From assembly GCF_000819845.1 (NCBI RefSeq), contig NZ_CDCG01000018.1, forward strand, positions 225,205 to 289,204: 64,000 nt of DNA. The letters are read 5' to 3'. The notes beneath the pieces are model-generated. The model was not told the DNA's origin. It saw only the letters and a program-made list of their open reading frames with translations, and ran no database searches. This DNA is from Aeromonas enteropelogenes (lineage in GTDB: Bacteria; Pseudomonadota; Gammaproteobacteria; Enterobacterales; Aeromonadaceae). How positions within the stretch are numbered: the first letter of the stretch is position 1; every line of letters begins with the position of its first letter. This document shows positions 18,284 to 27,402 of the stretch, piece after piece. The position numbers and the translations under genes are program-made.

Positions 18284-18919
18284 ATGATCACCTTATATGG
18301 AACCCCTGTCAGCCGGGCACTGCGTGTCTCCTGGTTGCTGGAAGAGCTGGGTATCGAGTGGCAGTTCCAGTTTCTCGACTTTGCCAAGGGGGAAAACCGC
18401 AGCGACTGGTTTTTGACCCTCAACCCGAGTGGCAAGATGCCGGTGATCAAGGATGGGGAGTTCGTTTTGACCGAATCTGCCGCCATCATGCAATACCTGG
18501 CCGAGGTCTACGGGCCAGAGTGGCTGCCAGAGAGAGGGACGCAGGCCTCGGCGCTGCACGCCCAGTGGGTCAGTTTCATCACCTGCGAGCTGGAGCAGCC
18601 GCTCTGGACCATCGGCAAGCACCGCTTCGCCCTGCCCGAGGCCCAGCGCCTGGCGGCCATCTTCCCCACCGCCAAGTGGGAGTTTGACAAGGCAGCTGCC
18701 ATTGCCGAATCCTGGGTGCCTGAGCAGGGCTACCTGCTGGGGGAGCAGATCACTATCGCAGATCTGCTGCTGGCCCATACCCTGATGTGGGCGACCCGCT
18801 TCGAGCAGAGCATACCGCCAAAACTCGCGGCCTATCGGGATCGCCTGGCCAAGCGCCCGGCCCTGCAGGCGGTGCTCGCCAAGACCCAGGCCATCGCCGA
18901 CGCCGCGCAGGCCAAATAA
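18284..18919 (+). CDS. Glutathione S-transferase family protein
   Basis: The 211-residue protein has an N-terminal thioredoxin-like GST domain (MITLYGTPVSRALRVSWLLEEL; cis-proline context NPSGKMPVI; TESAAIMQYLAE) and an all-helical C-terminal domain (LLGEQITIADLLLAHTL). GSTs conjugate glutathione to electrophiles; the substrate here is unknown. The ATG is fixed by AAGGAG 5 bases upstream; the frame is open further upstream, overlapping the metG terminator. It converges on acyP across a shared terminator. Confidence 0.9.
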   Translation: MITLYGTPVSRALRVSWLLEELGIEWQFQFLDFAKGENRSDWFLTLNPSGKMPVIKDGEFVLTESAAIMQYLAEVYGPEWLPERGTQASALHAQWVSFITCELEQPLWTIGKHRFALPEAQRLAAIFPTAKWEFDKAAAIAESWVPEQGYLLGEQITIADLLLAHTLMWATRFEQSIPPKLAAYRDRLAKRPALQAVLAKTQAIADAAQAK

Positions 18920-18928
18920 TGCAAACAA

Positions 18929-18955
18929 AAGCGGGAGCCCACGGGGCTCCCGCTT
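18929..18955. terminator. Bidirectional terminator between GST gene and acyP
   Basis: A 12-bp stem AAGCGGGAGCCC / GGGGCTCCCGCTT (one pair alternative) lies between the convergent genes, with T-rich sequence to the right and A-rich sequence to the left. Confidence 0.85.
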
Positions 18956-18968
18956 CCTTTCGTCGATC

Positions 18969-19241
18969 TCAATTGGTATGAAAACCCTGTCCCTTGGGCG
19001 GCGGCGCCTCTTCATACTCCATCCGGGTCACCCTGGCGGTACGCGGGCCATGCTCCAGCCAGCCCAGCATCATCTGTACCCCCTGCGTTGGACCGCAGAT
19101 CAGGATCTCCACCGAGCCATCTTCCAGGTTGTAGGCATGCCCTCGCAGGCCCAGTTGCAAGGCGCGCTCGCGAGTGAAATAGCGAAACCCCACGCCCTGA
19201 ACCTGTCCCCACACCCGAATGACAAACGATTGCTCTCCCAT
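18969..19241 (-). CDS. acyP: Acylphosphatase
   Basis: The 90-residue alpha/beta-sandwich enzyme hydrolyses carboxyl-phosphate bonds. It shows the phosphate cradle QVQGVGFRYFTR with catalytic Arg20 and the catalytic Asn38 in YNLEDGSVE, both at the positions expected for bacterial acylphosphatases. It diverges from the chemoreceptor gene. Physiological substrate unknown. Confidence 0.95.
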   Translation of the reverse strand: MGEQSFVIRVWGQVQGVGFRYFTRERALQLGLRGHAYNLEDGSVEILICGPTQGVQMMLGWLEHGPRTARVTRMEYEEAPPPKGQGFHTN

Positions 19242-19324
19242 TTCTCACACCTTCTGCTTAAGGAATTGGCTGCCAAGACGATAATGTGCGCGACACTCTC
19301 TCTTCTGCAGGATGCAGCTCCATT

Positions 19325-20755
19325 ATGAAAGAAGTTAAATTCCGTTGGGTTGACCGCTATCTCATTCACCTGACCATTGGTGAAAAATTCTACGTCTCGT
19401 TTTGGCTCCCTCTGCTGATCATTGCCTTTCTCAGCTGGTACATGCTGGCCAGCAGTCATGAACAGGAGATCCAGCTCAGAGTCCAGCAGTTGCAAGAGCA
19501 GGTCAAAACGGTGGCCCAGCTGGTGAGCCAGCAACCCGGCCTCGTCCTGCCCGCCGATCTGCGTCTGGAGGCGCAAGGCAGCGCCGGCCTGCAGCAACAG
19601 GGGGAGCACTACCGGTTCAGCGCCGCAGCGGGCCAGGCGGGCTACGTCACCGGCCAGCTCGATGTCAGCAACATATCCATGTGGGATGATCAGGGCTCAA
19701 CTCTGATCCTCATCGCCATCCTCGCAGTCCTGATGGCCCTGGTCATCCACTATATGATGACCTTTGTTTCCGGCGCCCTCTACTCCACCAACAAGGCGTT
19801 GCAGACCGTCGCCGACGGGGACCTCACCTTTCGTCTCAACTTCTTCCCGGTGCGGGACGAATTCTCGGTGCTGGCGGGCAGCATAGACCGCTTCACCGAC
19901 CGTCAACACAAGATAGTCAAACTGGTGGAAGAGTCCGCCGAGGCGCTCACTCTGGCTGCCGACGAGTTTCGCGAGCACGCCGGCGAAGGGGAAGCCATGG
20001 CCCGCGCCCAGCGCTTGCACATGGATTCTCTCGCCACCGCAATGGAGCAGATGTCCGCCGCCATCCGAGAAGTGGCTCGCAACGCCAACGACACCCTGCA
20101 ACAGACTCGCCAGTCCAGCGAGGAGGCGGCCAACGGTGCCGAGCGGGTGGCCCGTACCATAGAGGCTATACGCACCCTGGCCGACGAGATTGGCAACGCC
20201 TCCGGCGCGGTGGAGCGGCTGACTCACAACGCCAATCGCATCAACGAAGTGGTCAACGTCATCAACGCCATCTCCCAGCAGACCAACCTGCTGGCGCTCA
20301 ATGCCGCCATCGAGGCCGCCCGCGCCGGCGAGCAGGGACGCGGTTTTGCGGTGGTCGCCGACGAGGTGCGCACCCTCGCCAGCCGCACCCAGCAGGCGAC
20401 GGTGGAGATCCAGCAGATGATTGAAGAGCTGCAGGCCGGCACCGGGGCGCTGAACGACATCATGGAGAAGACCGTCGGTCGCGCCGCCAGCAGCCAGCAG
20501 CTGATCAGCGAAGTGGGGCTGGATATCGAAAAATTGAGCAACCACAGCGATGCGGTGCTGGAGATGAGCACCCAGATCGCCACCTCCAGCGAGGAGCAGA
20601 GCTCGGTGGCCGCCGAGATCACCCACAACCTGGATCAGGTGCGCCACGAGGCGGCGCAGGTGGAGGAGTCCGCCAGCGCCTCGGTGGCCGGTACCCAGGG
20701 ACTGAAAGCCACCGCCAGCGAACTGACCCAGGCCCTCAAGGGGATCAAGATCTAA
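19325..20755 (+). CDS. Methyl-accepting chemotaxis protein
   Basis: This transmembrane chemoreceptor has 476 residues: a short cytoplasmic N-terminus, TM1 (about 22-41), a small periplasmic region of about 85 residues, TM2 (about 126-149), a HAMP domain (150-200), and a long coiled-coil signalling domain. The highly conserved tip ([29 protein letters not shown] and onward through [12 protein letters not shown]) binds CheW/CheA. It lacks a C-terminal NWETF-type CheR tether. The ligand domain is too small for a double Cache or a full four-helix bundle, so the signal is not predictable. The ATG at 19325 ([12 protein letters not shown]) is chosen over 19286 because topology then starts normally. 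Confidence 0.93.
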   Translation: MKEVKFRWVDRYLIHLTIGEKFYVSFWLPLLIIAFLSWYMLASSHEQEIQLRVQQLQEQVKTVAQLVSQQPGLVLPADLRLEAQGSAGLQQQGEHYRFSAAAGQAGYVTGQLDVSNISMWDDQGSTLILIAILAVLMALVIHYMMTFVSGALYSTNKALQTVADGDLTFRLNFFPVRDEFSVLAGSIDRFTDRQHKIVKLVEESAEALTLAADEFREHAGEGEAMARAQRLHMDSLATAMEQMSAAIREVARNANDTLQQTRQSSEEAANGAERVARTIEAIRTLADEIGNASGAVERLTHNANRINEVVNVINAISQQTNLLALNAAIEAARAGEQGRGFAVVADEVRTLASRTQQATVEIQQMIEELQAGTGALNDIMEKTVGRAASSQQLISEVGLDIEKLSNHSDAVLEMSTQIATSSEEQSSVAAEITHNLDQVRHEAAQVEESASASVAGTQGLKATASELTQALKGIKI

Positions 20756-20819
20756 TCGCGTAATTCGCCAGATCAGGCCGGAGGGCGTAAATGCGCCGGG
20801 TCGTTTGAGTTTTACCTGC

Positions 20820-20848
20820 GGGCCACATAGAATGTGGCCCCTTTTCTT
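20820..20848 (+). terminator. Intrinsic terminator after the chemoreceptor gene
   Basis: Stem GGGCCACAT / ATGTGGCCC with a 3-base loop, then CTTTTCTTT, 20 bp before rlmI begins. Confidence 0.85.
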
Positions 20849-20868
20849 TCTACCATCGGCAACTACCC

Positions 20869-22062
20869 ATGAGCGCTTCCATCTATCTCGTCAAAGGCCG
20901 CGAAAAATCCCTGCTACGTCGCCACCCCTGGATCTTCTCCAAGGGGATCGAGCGGGTTCAGGGCAACCCCATCGACGGCGACACCGTCGAGATCTACTCA
21001 AACGATGGCAAGTGGCTCGCCCGTGGCGCCTGGTCCGGCAGCTCCCAGATCCGCGCCCGAGTCTGGACCTTCGACAAGGACGAGACCATCGATCTCGACT
21101 TCTTTATCCGCCGCCTCTCCTATGCCCAGGAGTCCCGCGATCCGCTGATCAAGCGCCAGGGTCTCACCGGCTATCGCCTGTGTGCCGCCGAGTCCGACGG
21201 TCTGCCGGGTCTGACCATCGACCGTTACGCCGATTTTCTGGTGTGCCAGATCCTCTCCGCCGGTGCCGAGTTCCAGCGGGACCTCATCACCCAGGCCCTG
21301 CGCACCCTCTACCCCGAGTGCAGCATCTATGAGCGCTCCGACGTGGCGGTACGCAAGAAGGAAGGTCTGAAAGAACGCACCGGCGTGATTTACGGCGAGA
21401 CCCCGAACGAACCCGTGATGATCGAGGAAAACGGCGGAGTCAAGATCCTGGTGGACATCCGCAACGGCCACAAGACCGGCTTCTATCTGGATCAGCGTGA
21501 TAACCGTCAGGCGGCCGCCAAATACACCGAAGGCAAGCGGGTGCTCAACTGCTTCTGCTACACCGGCGGTTTTGGCGTCTATGCCCTCAAGGGCGGCGCC
21601 AAGGAGGTGGTCAACGTCGATCTCTCCCAGAACGCACTGGACATCGCCCGTCAGAACGCCGAGCTGAACGGCCTGGACACCTGCAATACCCAGTTCGTGC
21701 GTCACGACGTGTTCAAGCTGCTGCGCGAATATCGCGAGAAGGGCGAGAAGTTCGACGTCATCGTGCTGGATCCCCCCAAGTTTGCCGAGAGCAAGGCCCA
21801 GCTGCTGGGTGCCTGCCGCGGCTACAAGGACATCAACATGTTGGCGTTCCAGCTGCTGGCGCCGGGCGGCGTGCTGCTCACCTACTCCTGCTCCGGCCTG
21901 ATGGAGCAGAGCCTGTTCCAAAAGATCGTCGCCGATGCGGCCCTCGATGCCGGTCGCGATGCCCAGATCCTGGAGCTGCTCTCCCAGGCCTCCGATCACC
22001 CCATCGGTACCGCCTATCCGGAAGGTTTCTACCTCAAGGGGCTGGTGGTGCGCGCCCGCTGA
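20869..22062 (+). CDS. rlmI: 23S rRNA m5C1962 methyltransferase RlmI
   Basis: RlmI methylates C1962 of 23S rRNA using S-adenosylmethionine. The 397-residue protein has an N-terminal PUA domain (about 1-80), a central beta-barrel-like domain ([12 protein letters not shown]) and a Rossmann methyltransferase domain with [14 protein letters not shown] (SAM motif I), VLDPPKF (motif IV) and YSCSG (motif VI). Length and motifs match E. coli RlmI. It is transcribed alone, between two terminators. Confidence 0.95.
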   Translation: MSASIYLVKGREKSLLRRHPWIFSKGIERVQGNPIDGDTVEIYSNDGKWLARGAWSGSSQIRARVWTFDKDETIDLDFFIRRLSYAQESRDPLIKRQGLTGYRLCAAESDGLPGLTIDRYADFLVCQILSAGAEFQRDLITQALRTLYPECSIYERSDVAVRKKEGLKERTGVIYGETPNEPVMIEENGGVKILVDIRNGHKTGFYLDQRDNRQAAAKYTEGKRVLNCFCYTGGFGVYALKGGAKEVVNVDLSQNALDIARQNAELNGLDTCNTQFVRHDVFKLLREYREKGEKFDVIVLDPPKFAESKAQLLGACRGYKDINMLAFQLLAPGGVLLTYSCSGLMEQSLFQKIVADAALDAGRDAQILELLSQASDHPIGTAYPEGFYLKGLVVRAR

Positions 22063-22088
22063 TCGGCAAGCGCCCTCTCTTTTTGATC

Positions 22089-22119
22089 AATCAGGCCCCG
22101 TTGCGGGCCTGATTTTTTG
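22089..22119 (+). terminator. Intrinsic terminator of rlmI
   Basis: Stem AATCAGGCCC (22089-22098) / GGGCCTGATT (22105-22114) followed by a T run. Confidence 0.92.
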
Positions 22120-22383
22120 CCGCGCCCTTGTCGTTTGTGCCGTACCCACCCCCTCTCCTTTCACCTTCTCGGCCCGCTTGGCCCCTGTCATCCTTTACTG
22201 CGTGTTTTTGCACAATAAGTGCACATCTATGACTTCAATCACACTCGTATGACTCTCTTTCTCGTAACGTAAGCCAGCCTGAGGCGATCCTGCGTCCGGG
22301 ATGCCGCCCCATCAGGACTGAGGGGTCGGCACAACAACAAAAATCGATGTCAGGCCAAGCTGAACATCACAAGGGATAACGTC
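22120..22383. other. Intergenic region ahead of the acyltransferase gene
   Basis: Together with the rlmI terminator this makes a gene-free stretch of about 320 bp. I see no convincing gene or structured RNA here; promoter elements for the downstream acyltransferase are presumably inside but none stands out. Confidence 0.4.
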
Positions 22384-23568
22384 ATGAATCAATCATTGCC
22401 GCTGTTAACGCCGCTGCGGGGCATCGCTGCCCTGATGGTGGTGCTGTTCCACGCCCGTCTGTTGCTCTTTCCCCAGTGGATGGAGTCGATAGCTGGGGTC
22501 ACCCAACTCATCGAGAATGGCTATCTCTGGGTCGATCTCTTCTTTATCCTGAGCGGGCTGGTGCTGGCCCATGTCTACGGTGAGGCCTTCACCGCCCCCC
22601 GCCGCACCGTCAGCTATGGCCGCTTTCTCTGGCTGCGACTGACCCGGGTTTACCCCCTCTATGTTGTGACCCTGGTGCTGCTGGTAGGCTGGGAGCTTTA
22701 CAAGGCGCAGCACGGAGTGGGCTTCTACGGCGGCCCCCTGTTCAAGATGTGGGAGTGGGAAGGAATGCCTCCGTTCGGTTCCCCCTTTACCCCGGCCGAG
22801 GCGCTGCCAAGTGCACTCCTGCTGCTGCAGGTAGTGACAGATCAGGGGCTGACCTGGAACTTCGCCGCCTGGTCCCTGAGCGTGGAGTGGATAAGCTATC
22901 TGTTGTTCCCGCTGCTCATTCCGCTCGCAGTCACCCGCAGCCGCTGGAGTCACCTCGCCCCCATGCTGGCACTGACAGTGCTTGCCTTTATCGTGCATAG
23001 CCGGGGGACCCTGGATGTCACCAGCGGGGCGCTGGCCGTTGGTCGTGGGGTGAGTGAGTTCGTGCTCGGCCTCTGGTTGCTGCCCAGGGTCAAGGCAGCG
23101 CGGAGTTTGTCCATGATGCAACGGGATCTGCCACTGCTTATCGCCTTCCTGCTGCCCTTCGTGCTGCTGCAGTTCACCATGACACCGCAACTGACCCTGC
23201 TGCTGATCTGCGCCTACGTGCTGCTTATCTGGATTGCCGCCTCTCAAGGGAAGCGCCAAAGCCCGCTGCTGCGCTTGCTCGACAACCGCCTCACCAACTG
23301 GCTGGGGGATCTCTCCTACTCCATCTACCTGCTCCATGCTCTGGTGCTGCTAACCGGTTGTGAGCTTATCCACTACCTGGCGCCAGAATTGACCGAGTGG
23401 TGGTATGCCCAGACCAACCCGCTGTTGGGAGTGGTGGCAACCCTGTTGATGCTGGCGGTGTTGATCGCGCTCTCGGCGGTGAGCTATCACCTCTTTGAGC
23501 GGCCACTGCAGCGGCGCCTGCGCCGCGTTGGTCAGGCGCGCCAACCGGCATTGGAGCGGGCAGGATGA
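22384..23568 (+). CDS. Membrane acyltransferase 3 family (OafA/YrhL-like)
   Basis: This is a 394-residue integral membrane protein with about ten hydrophobic segments and the acyltransferase-3 N-terminal signature: LTPLRGIAALMVVLFHARL with the conserved Arg and His, and WVDLFFILSGLVLAHVYG. The family transfers acetyl or other acyl groups to sugars of lipopolysaccharide, exopolysaccharide or antibiotics. The C-terminal end is short and cytoplasmic; no SGNH domain is fused. No sugar-biosynthesis genes flank it, so the acceptor is unknown. AAGGGA lies about 8 bases upstream of the start. Confidence 0.9.
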   Translation: MNQSLPLLTPLRGIAALMVVLFHARLLLFPQWMESIAGVTQLIENGYLWVDLFFILSGLVLAHVYGEAFTAPRRTVSYGRFLWLRLTRVYPLYVVTLVLLVGWELYKAQHGVGFYGGPLFKMWEWEGMPPFGSPFTPAEALPSALLLLQVVTDQGLTWNFAAWSLSVEWISYLLFPLLIPLAVTRSRWSHLAPMLALTVLAFIVHSRGTLDVTSGALAVGRGVSEFVLGLWLLPRVKAARSLSMMQRDLPLLIAFLLPFVLLQFTMTPQLTLLLICAYVLLIWIAASQGKRQSPLLRLLDNRLTNWLGDLSYSIYLLHALVLLTGCELIHYLAPELTEWWYAQTNPLLGVVATLLMLAVLIALSAVSYHLFERPLQRRLRRVGQARQPALERAG

Positions 23569-23595
23569 TGACCTGCTCCAAAAGTGCCAGGCCGG

Positions 23596-24009
23596 TTAGC
23601 TTAGCTCATCCAGACTGTTCATGACCCAGGCACTGGGGTGCTGGCCAAACCCGAGGCGGGGGTAGTAATCCACAGCCTGGGGAGCGGCCAGCAAGATCAG
23701 CTTGCAGCCCGGTTGCAGCTGCAGGAAGGTCTCGCGGATCAATGCCTTGCCAATCCCCTGCCCTTGCACCGCCTCGGCCACCGCCAGATCAGAGAGATAG
23801 CAACAGTAACAGAAATCGGTCACCGAGCGGGCCACCCCCACCAGTTCCTCTCCCTGCCAGGCGGTTACCAGCAAACCGGCGTTATCCAGCATGCCCTGAA
23901 TGGTCGACAAATTCTCCGTGGGGCGCCTGGCCCCCAATGTGGTCTTCGCCAGCAACTGGACGAAGGCTTCTGGCGTGATGGGATGGTTGACCCGCAGTGT
24001 CGTGTTCAC
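23596..24009 (-). CDS. GNAT-family N-acetyltransferase
   Basis: A 137-residue GNAT-fold protein with the acetyl-CoA pyrophosphate-binding segment (LAVAEAVQGQGIGKALIRETF) and a C-terminal YYPRLGFGQH motif. The start is GTG at 24007-24009, preceded by AAGGAG 5 bases away; an in-frame ATG at 24129 lacks a ribosome site and would add 40 unmatched residues. Substrate unknown; it could modify a small molecule or a protein N-terminus. A 7-bp palindrome lies about 50 bp upstream. Confidence 0.88.
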   Translation of the reverse strand: MNTTLRVNHPITPEAFVQLLAKTTLGARRPTENLSTIQGMLDNAGLLVTAWQGEELVGVARSVTDFCYCCYLSDLAVAEAVQGQGIGKALIRETFLQLQPGCKLILLAAPQAVDYYPRLGFGQHPSAWVMNSLDELS

Positions 24010-24327
24010 CTGAACTCCTTGTAATGTTCCGTTTATGACCCATTTCTCCCGATAACGGGGCCAATTGTCCAGCAATTGGTCGTTTTGGCCATGAATTCCT
24101 GTTCGAACCTGCGGGGCCGATTGTGGCATAATACCCCGTCCTGTGGCCCTTGACGGGGCTACGCTGGCGCATCTGATCGCCCCCTTTCCCCGTCCGGCTT
24201 GGCAGCCCTGCGTGACTGCCTGCGGCGCCGCCTTTGATGGCAGCCAAGGCCACCCGTTTTTTGCGGTTCATTCCGCCCGTTTATCAAGGCGCCCCACCGG
24301 AGCGCCTGCACAAGCAAGGGGGTAAGT
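24010..24327. other. Divergent intergenic region between GNAT gene and selD
   Basis: This 318-bp gene-free region contains a perfect inverted repeat CCAATTG-TCCAG-CAATTGG (24061-24079) and a CATAAT-like box near 24130. Promoters for both divergent genes are expected; the palindrome may be an operator for an unidentified regulator. Confidence 0.45.
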
Positions 24328-25365
24328 ATGTCTTCCATTCGTCTGACCCAATACAGCCACGGCGCTGGTTGTGGCTGCAAAATCTCTCCCAAGGTGCTCG
24401 ATACCATTCTCAAGAGCCAGATCCCGGGGTTCAACGATCCGACCCTTATCGTCGGCAACAGCAGCAAGGATGACGCGGCCGTGGTCGATATCGGCAACGG
24501 TCAGGGCATTGTCTCCACCACCGACTTCTTCATGCCCATCGTCGATGATCCTTTCACCTTTGGCCGCATCGCCGCGACCAACGCCATCAGCGACATCTAC
24601 GCCATGGGCGGCAAGCCCATCGTCGCCATCGCCATCCTCGGCTGGCCCATCAACACCCTGCCCGCCGAAGTGGCTCAACAGGTGATCGACGGCGGTCGTC
24701 AGGTGTGTCACGAGGCAGGGATTTCACTGGCCGGCGGCCACAGCATCGATGCCCCCGAGCCTATCTTCGGCCTGGCTGTGACCGGTATCGTGCCACTGGA
24801 CGCCATCAAGCAGAACGACACCGCCAAGGTGGGTGACACCCTCTATCTGACCAAGCCCCTTGGCATCGGCATCCTCACCACCGCCCAGAAGAAGAGCAAG
24901 CTCAAGCCCGAGCACGAGCAACTGGCCCCCAACGCCATGTGCACCCTCAACAAGATCGGCCAGCAATTCGCCGCGCTGCCGGGGGTCCACGCCATGACTG
25001 ACGTGACCGGTTTTGGTCTGGCCGGTCATCTGCTGGAGATGTGCGAAGGCTCAGGGGTCAGCGCCCGCCTCGACTTCAAGGCGCTGCCGCTGCTGGACGA
25101 AGTAGATTACTACCTGAGTGAGGGTTGCGTGCCGGGCGGTACCCTGCGCAACCACGACTCTTACGGCCACAAGCTCGATGCCATGGACGATCGCACCCGC
25201 AACATCCTGTGCGATCCGCAGACCAGTGGCGGCCTGCTGGTAGCCGTAGGCAAGGAGAGCGAGGAAGCCCTGCTCGCCATCGCCCGTGACGCTGGCCTCT
25301 CCCTCTCGCCCATCGGCGAGATCAAGGCTCTGGAAGGCAACCGCTTTATCGAGGTTATCCAATGA
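24328..25365 (+). CDS. selD: Selenophosphate synthetase
   Basis: SelD makes selenophosphate from selenide and ATP, the selenium donor for selenocysteine and for 2-selenouridine in tRNA. The 345-residue protein has the catalytic GAGCGCK loop (Cys15 and Lys18, equivalent to E. coli Cys17/Lys20), [13 protein letters not shown], the [13 protein letters not shown] block and DPQTSGGLL. It overlaps mnmH by 4 bp (ATGA), so the two are translationally coupled. No selA, selB or selC is visible here, so the direct client in this operon is tRNA modification. The active-site residue is Cys, not Sec. Confidence 0.98.
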   Translation: MSSIRLTQYSHGAGCGCKISPKVLDTILKSQIPGFNDPTLIVGNSSKDDAAVVDIGNGQGIVSTTDFFMPIVDDPFTFGRIAATNAISDIYAMGGKPIVAIAILGWPINTLPAEVAQQVIDGGRQVCHEAGISLAGGHSIDAPEPIFGLAVTGIVPLDAIKQNDTAKVGDTLYLTKPLGIGILTTAQKKSKLKPEHEQLAPNAMCTLNKIGQQFAALPGVHAMTDVTGFGLAGHLLEMCEGSGVSARLDFKALPLLDEVDYYLSEGCVPGGTLRNHDSYGHKLDAMDDRTRNILCDPQTSGGLLVAVGKESEEALLAIARDAGLSLSPIGEIKALEGNRFIEVIQ

Positions 25366-26474
25366 GCGGATTGCCGCTGATCACCGACTACGCCCGGGTC
25401 TTTCTGGACGACATCCCCCTGATTGACCTGCGCGCCCCTATCGAGTTCAAGGAGGGGGCTTTCCCCTGTGCCACCAACCTGCCCTTGATGACGGACGATG
25501 AGCGTGCCCAGGTGGGGACCTGTTACAAGAAGCAGGGTCAGGCCGCCGCCATCGAGCTTGGTCACAAGCTGGTGGGGGGAACGGTGCGTGCCGAGCGCAT
25601 CGAAGGCTGGCTGGCGCAGTTGCGCCAGCAGCCAGATGCCCTGCTCTACTGCTTTCGCGGCGGCCTGCGCTCGCAAACCGTACAACAGTGGCTCCATGAT
25701 GCAGGGGTTACCCGTCCCCGCATCGCCGGAGGCTACAAGGAGCTGCGCCGCTTCCTGATCGACACCCAGGACAAGGCCTCTGCCGAGTGTCACTGGAGCG
25801 TGCTGACCGGCATGACCGGCTCCGGCAAGACCCATATGCTGGATCAGGTGACCCAGGCGGTGGATCTGGAGGGCCATGCCCACCACAGGGGGTCGTCGTT
25901 TGGCCAACTGCCGGGGGGCCAGCCCAGCAACATCAACTTTGAAAACAACCTGGCCATCGAGCTGCTCAAGCGTCGTCACCACGGCGAGCAAGCGTTCGTG
26001 GTGGAAGACGAGAGCCGCCTTATCGGTCGCTGCTGCCTGCCGCTCTCCCTCTATGAGACCATGTGCCAGGCACCGCTGGTGGTGGTGGATGTGCCGCAAC
26101 ACGAACGCGCCGAGCAGATCCGCGAGGATTATGTGCACGATCTCTGGCTGCGTTATCAGGCCATGTATGGCAATGAAGCCGGCTGGCCCCTGTTTGCCGC
26201 CTACCTGACCGACGCCCTGGCCCGCCTCAAGCGCCGCCTGGGGGATCAGGCCCACCGCGAGCTGGATCAGCTGATGCAAACGGCCCTTGAAGAGCAAAGC
26301 CGCAGCGGTGATACCTCGCTGCATCTGGCCTGGATCACCCTGCTGCTGACCCGCTACTACGACCCCATGTATCTCTACCAGCTTGGTAACAAGCAGGAGC
26401 GCATCGTGTTTCGGGGCGACAAGCAGGGATGTCTCGACTATTTTGCCGAGCAGCACGCCAGCCAGGCGATCTGA
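25362..26474 (+). CDS. mnmH: tRNA 2-selenouridine synthase
   Basis: MnmH (SelU/YbbB) replaces sulfur of 2-thiouridine at wobble position 34 with selenium, via a geranylated intermediate, using selenophosphate. The N-terminal rhodanese domain carries the essential Cys97 in [13 protein letters not shown]-terminal P-loop domain has GMTGSGKT (150-157). The 370-residue length is typical. It is coupled to selD, its substrate supplier, and ycbL follows 38 bp later. Confidence 0.97.
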   Translation: MSGLPLITDYARVFLDDIPLIDLRAPIEFKEGAFPCATNLPLMTDDERAQVGTCYKKQGQAAAIELGHKLVGGTVRAERIEGWLAQLRQQPDALLYCFRGGLRSQTVQQWLHDAGVTRPRIAGGYKELRRFLIDTQDKASAECHWSVLTGMTGSGKTHMLDQVTQAVDLEGHAHHRGSSFGQLPGGQPSNINFENNLAIELLKRRHHGEQAFVVEDESRLIGRCCLPLSLYETMCQAPLVVVDVPQHERAEQIREDYVHDLWLRYQAMYGNEAGWPLFAAYLTDALARLKRRLGDQAHRELDQLMQTALEEQSRSGDTSLHLAWITLLLTRYYDPMYLYQLGNKQERIVFRGDKQGCLDYFAEQHASQAI

Positions 26475-26512
26475 TCCGGCCCTTATCAGCAAGCGCTGCA
26501 AGAGGAATTCCC

Positions 26513-27157
26513 ATGTTGAAATTCGAGGTGATCCCGGTCACCCAGTTCGCCCAGAACTGCTCCCTCATCTGGTGTGACGAGACCCGTGAGGCGGCCCTTG
26601 TCGATCCGGGTGGCGAAGCGGACAAACTGCTGGCCGCCATCGCCAAGCGGGGGTTGACCCTGACTCACATCCTGCTAACCCACGGTCATCTGGATCACGT
26701 GGGCGCCGCCGCAGAGTTACGGGAGAGAACCGGCGTCACCATCACCGGCCCCCACCAGGAAGATGCCTTCTGGCTCGACATGCTGCCCCAGCAGAGCCAG
26801 ATGTTCGGCTTCACCCATACCCCTGCCTTCGCCCCCGACCGCTGGCTCGAACAGGGTGACAAGGTGCAGGTGGGCAAGTGCGCGCTGGACGTCTACTTCT
26901 GCCCCGGCCACACCCCTGGCCATATCGTGCTGCTCAGCCAAACCGAGCGGCTCGCCTGGGTCGGTGACGTGCTCTTTGCCGGCAGCATTGGCCGTACCGA
27001 CTTCCCGCGCGGGGATCACGGGACGCTGATCAAGTCGATCACCGAGACCCTGCTGCCGCTGGGCGACGAGATCGTCTTTATCCCGGGTCACGGCCCCAGC
27101 TCCACCTTCGGCCGCGAGAAGGTGAGCAACCCCTACCTGACCCAACCCATCTGGTGA
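26513..27157 (+). CDS. ycbL: Metallo-beta-lactamase-fold hydrolase, YcbL / glyoxalase II-like
   Basis: A 214-residue protein with the metal-binding THGHLDH motif, CPGHTPGH, GDVLFAGSIGRTDFPRGD and FIPGHGP, which is the type II glyoxalase-like YcbL arrangement. Such enzymes can hydrolyse S-lactoylglutathione, though in vivo roles are unclear. The ATG at 26513 (MLKFEVIPVTQFAQNCSLIW) has GAGGAA about 7 bases upstream; the earlier in-frame ATG lies inside mnmH. It is probably the third gene of the selD operon. Confidence 0.92.
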   Translation: MLKFEVIPVTQFAQNCSLIWCDETREAALVDPGGEADKLLAAIAKRGLTLTHILLTHGHLDHVGAAAELRERTGVTITGPHQEDAFWLDMLPQQSQMFGFTHTPAFAPDRWLEQGDKVQVGKCALDVYFCPGHTPGHIVLLSQTERLAWVGDVLFAGSIGRTDFPRGDHGTLIKSITETLLPLGDEIVFIPGHGPSSTFGREKVSNPYLTQPIW

Positions 27158-27163
27158 TCAAAA

Positions 27164-27190
27164 GGCAGCGGCATTGGCCGCTGCCTCTCT
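27164..27190 (+). terminator. Intrinsic terminator of selD-mnmH-ycbL
   Basis: Stem GGCAGCGGC / GCCGCTGCC with a 4-base loop and a pyrimidine-rich tail. Confidence 0.8.
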
Positions 27191-27353
27191 TCCCTTTCTC
27201 TTTGCTTCTAAGCTGTCATTTTGCAGTTAACTGGCACCTTTTCCGCCGCTGCATCCTGCTTTTTGCCCATTGCCACCACCTATTGCCGCCAAGTGAGGCC
27301 GCTATCCGGGCGGGTCAACCACGAGCTCAACTCTGCCTTCAAGAGCAGAAAAC

Positions 27354-27383
27354 AAAAATCCCCACCCGGGGGTGAGGATTTTT
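27354..27383 (-). terminator. Intrinsic terminator of rnd
   Basis: A long stem AAAAATCC-C-CACCC / GGGTG-A-GGATTTTT with a single mismatch lies 20 bp beyond the rnd stop. Confidence 0.85.
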
Positions 27384-27402
27384 CAGGCCGCAAAGCGTTG
27401 GC

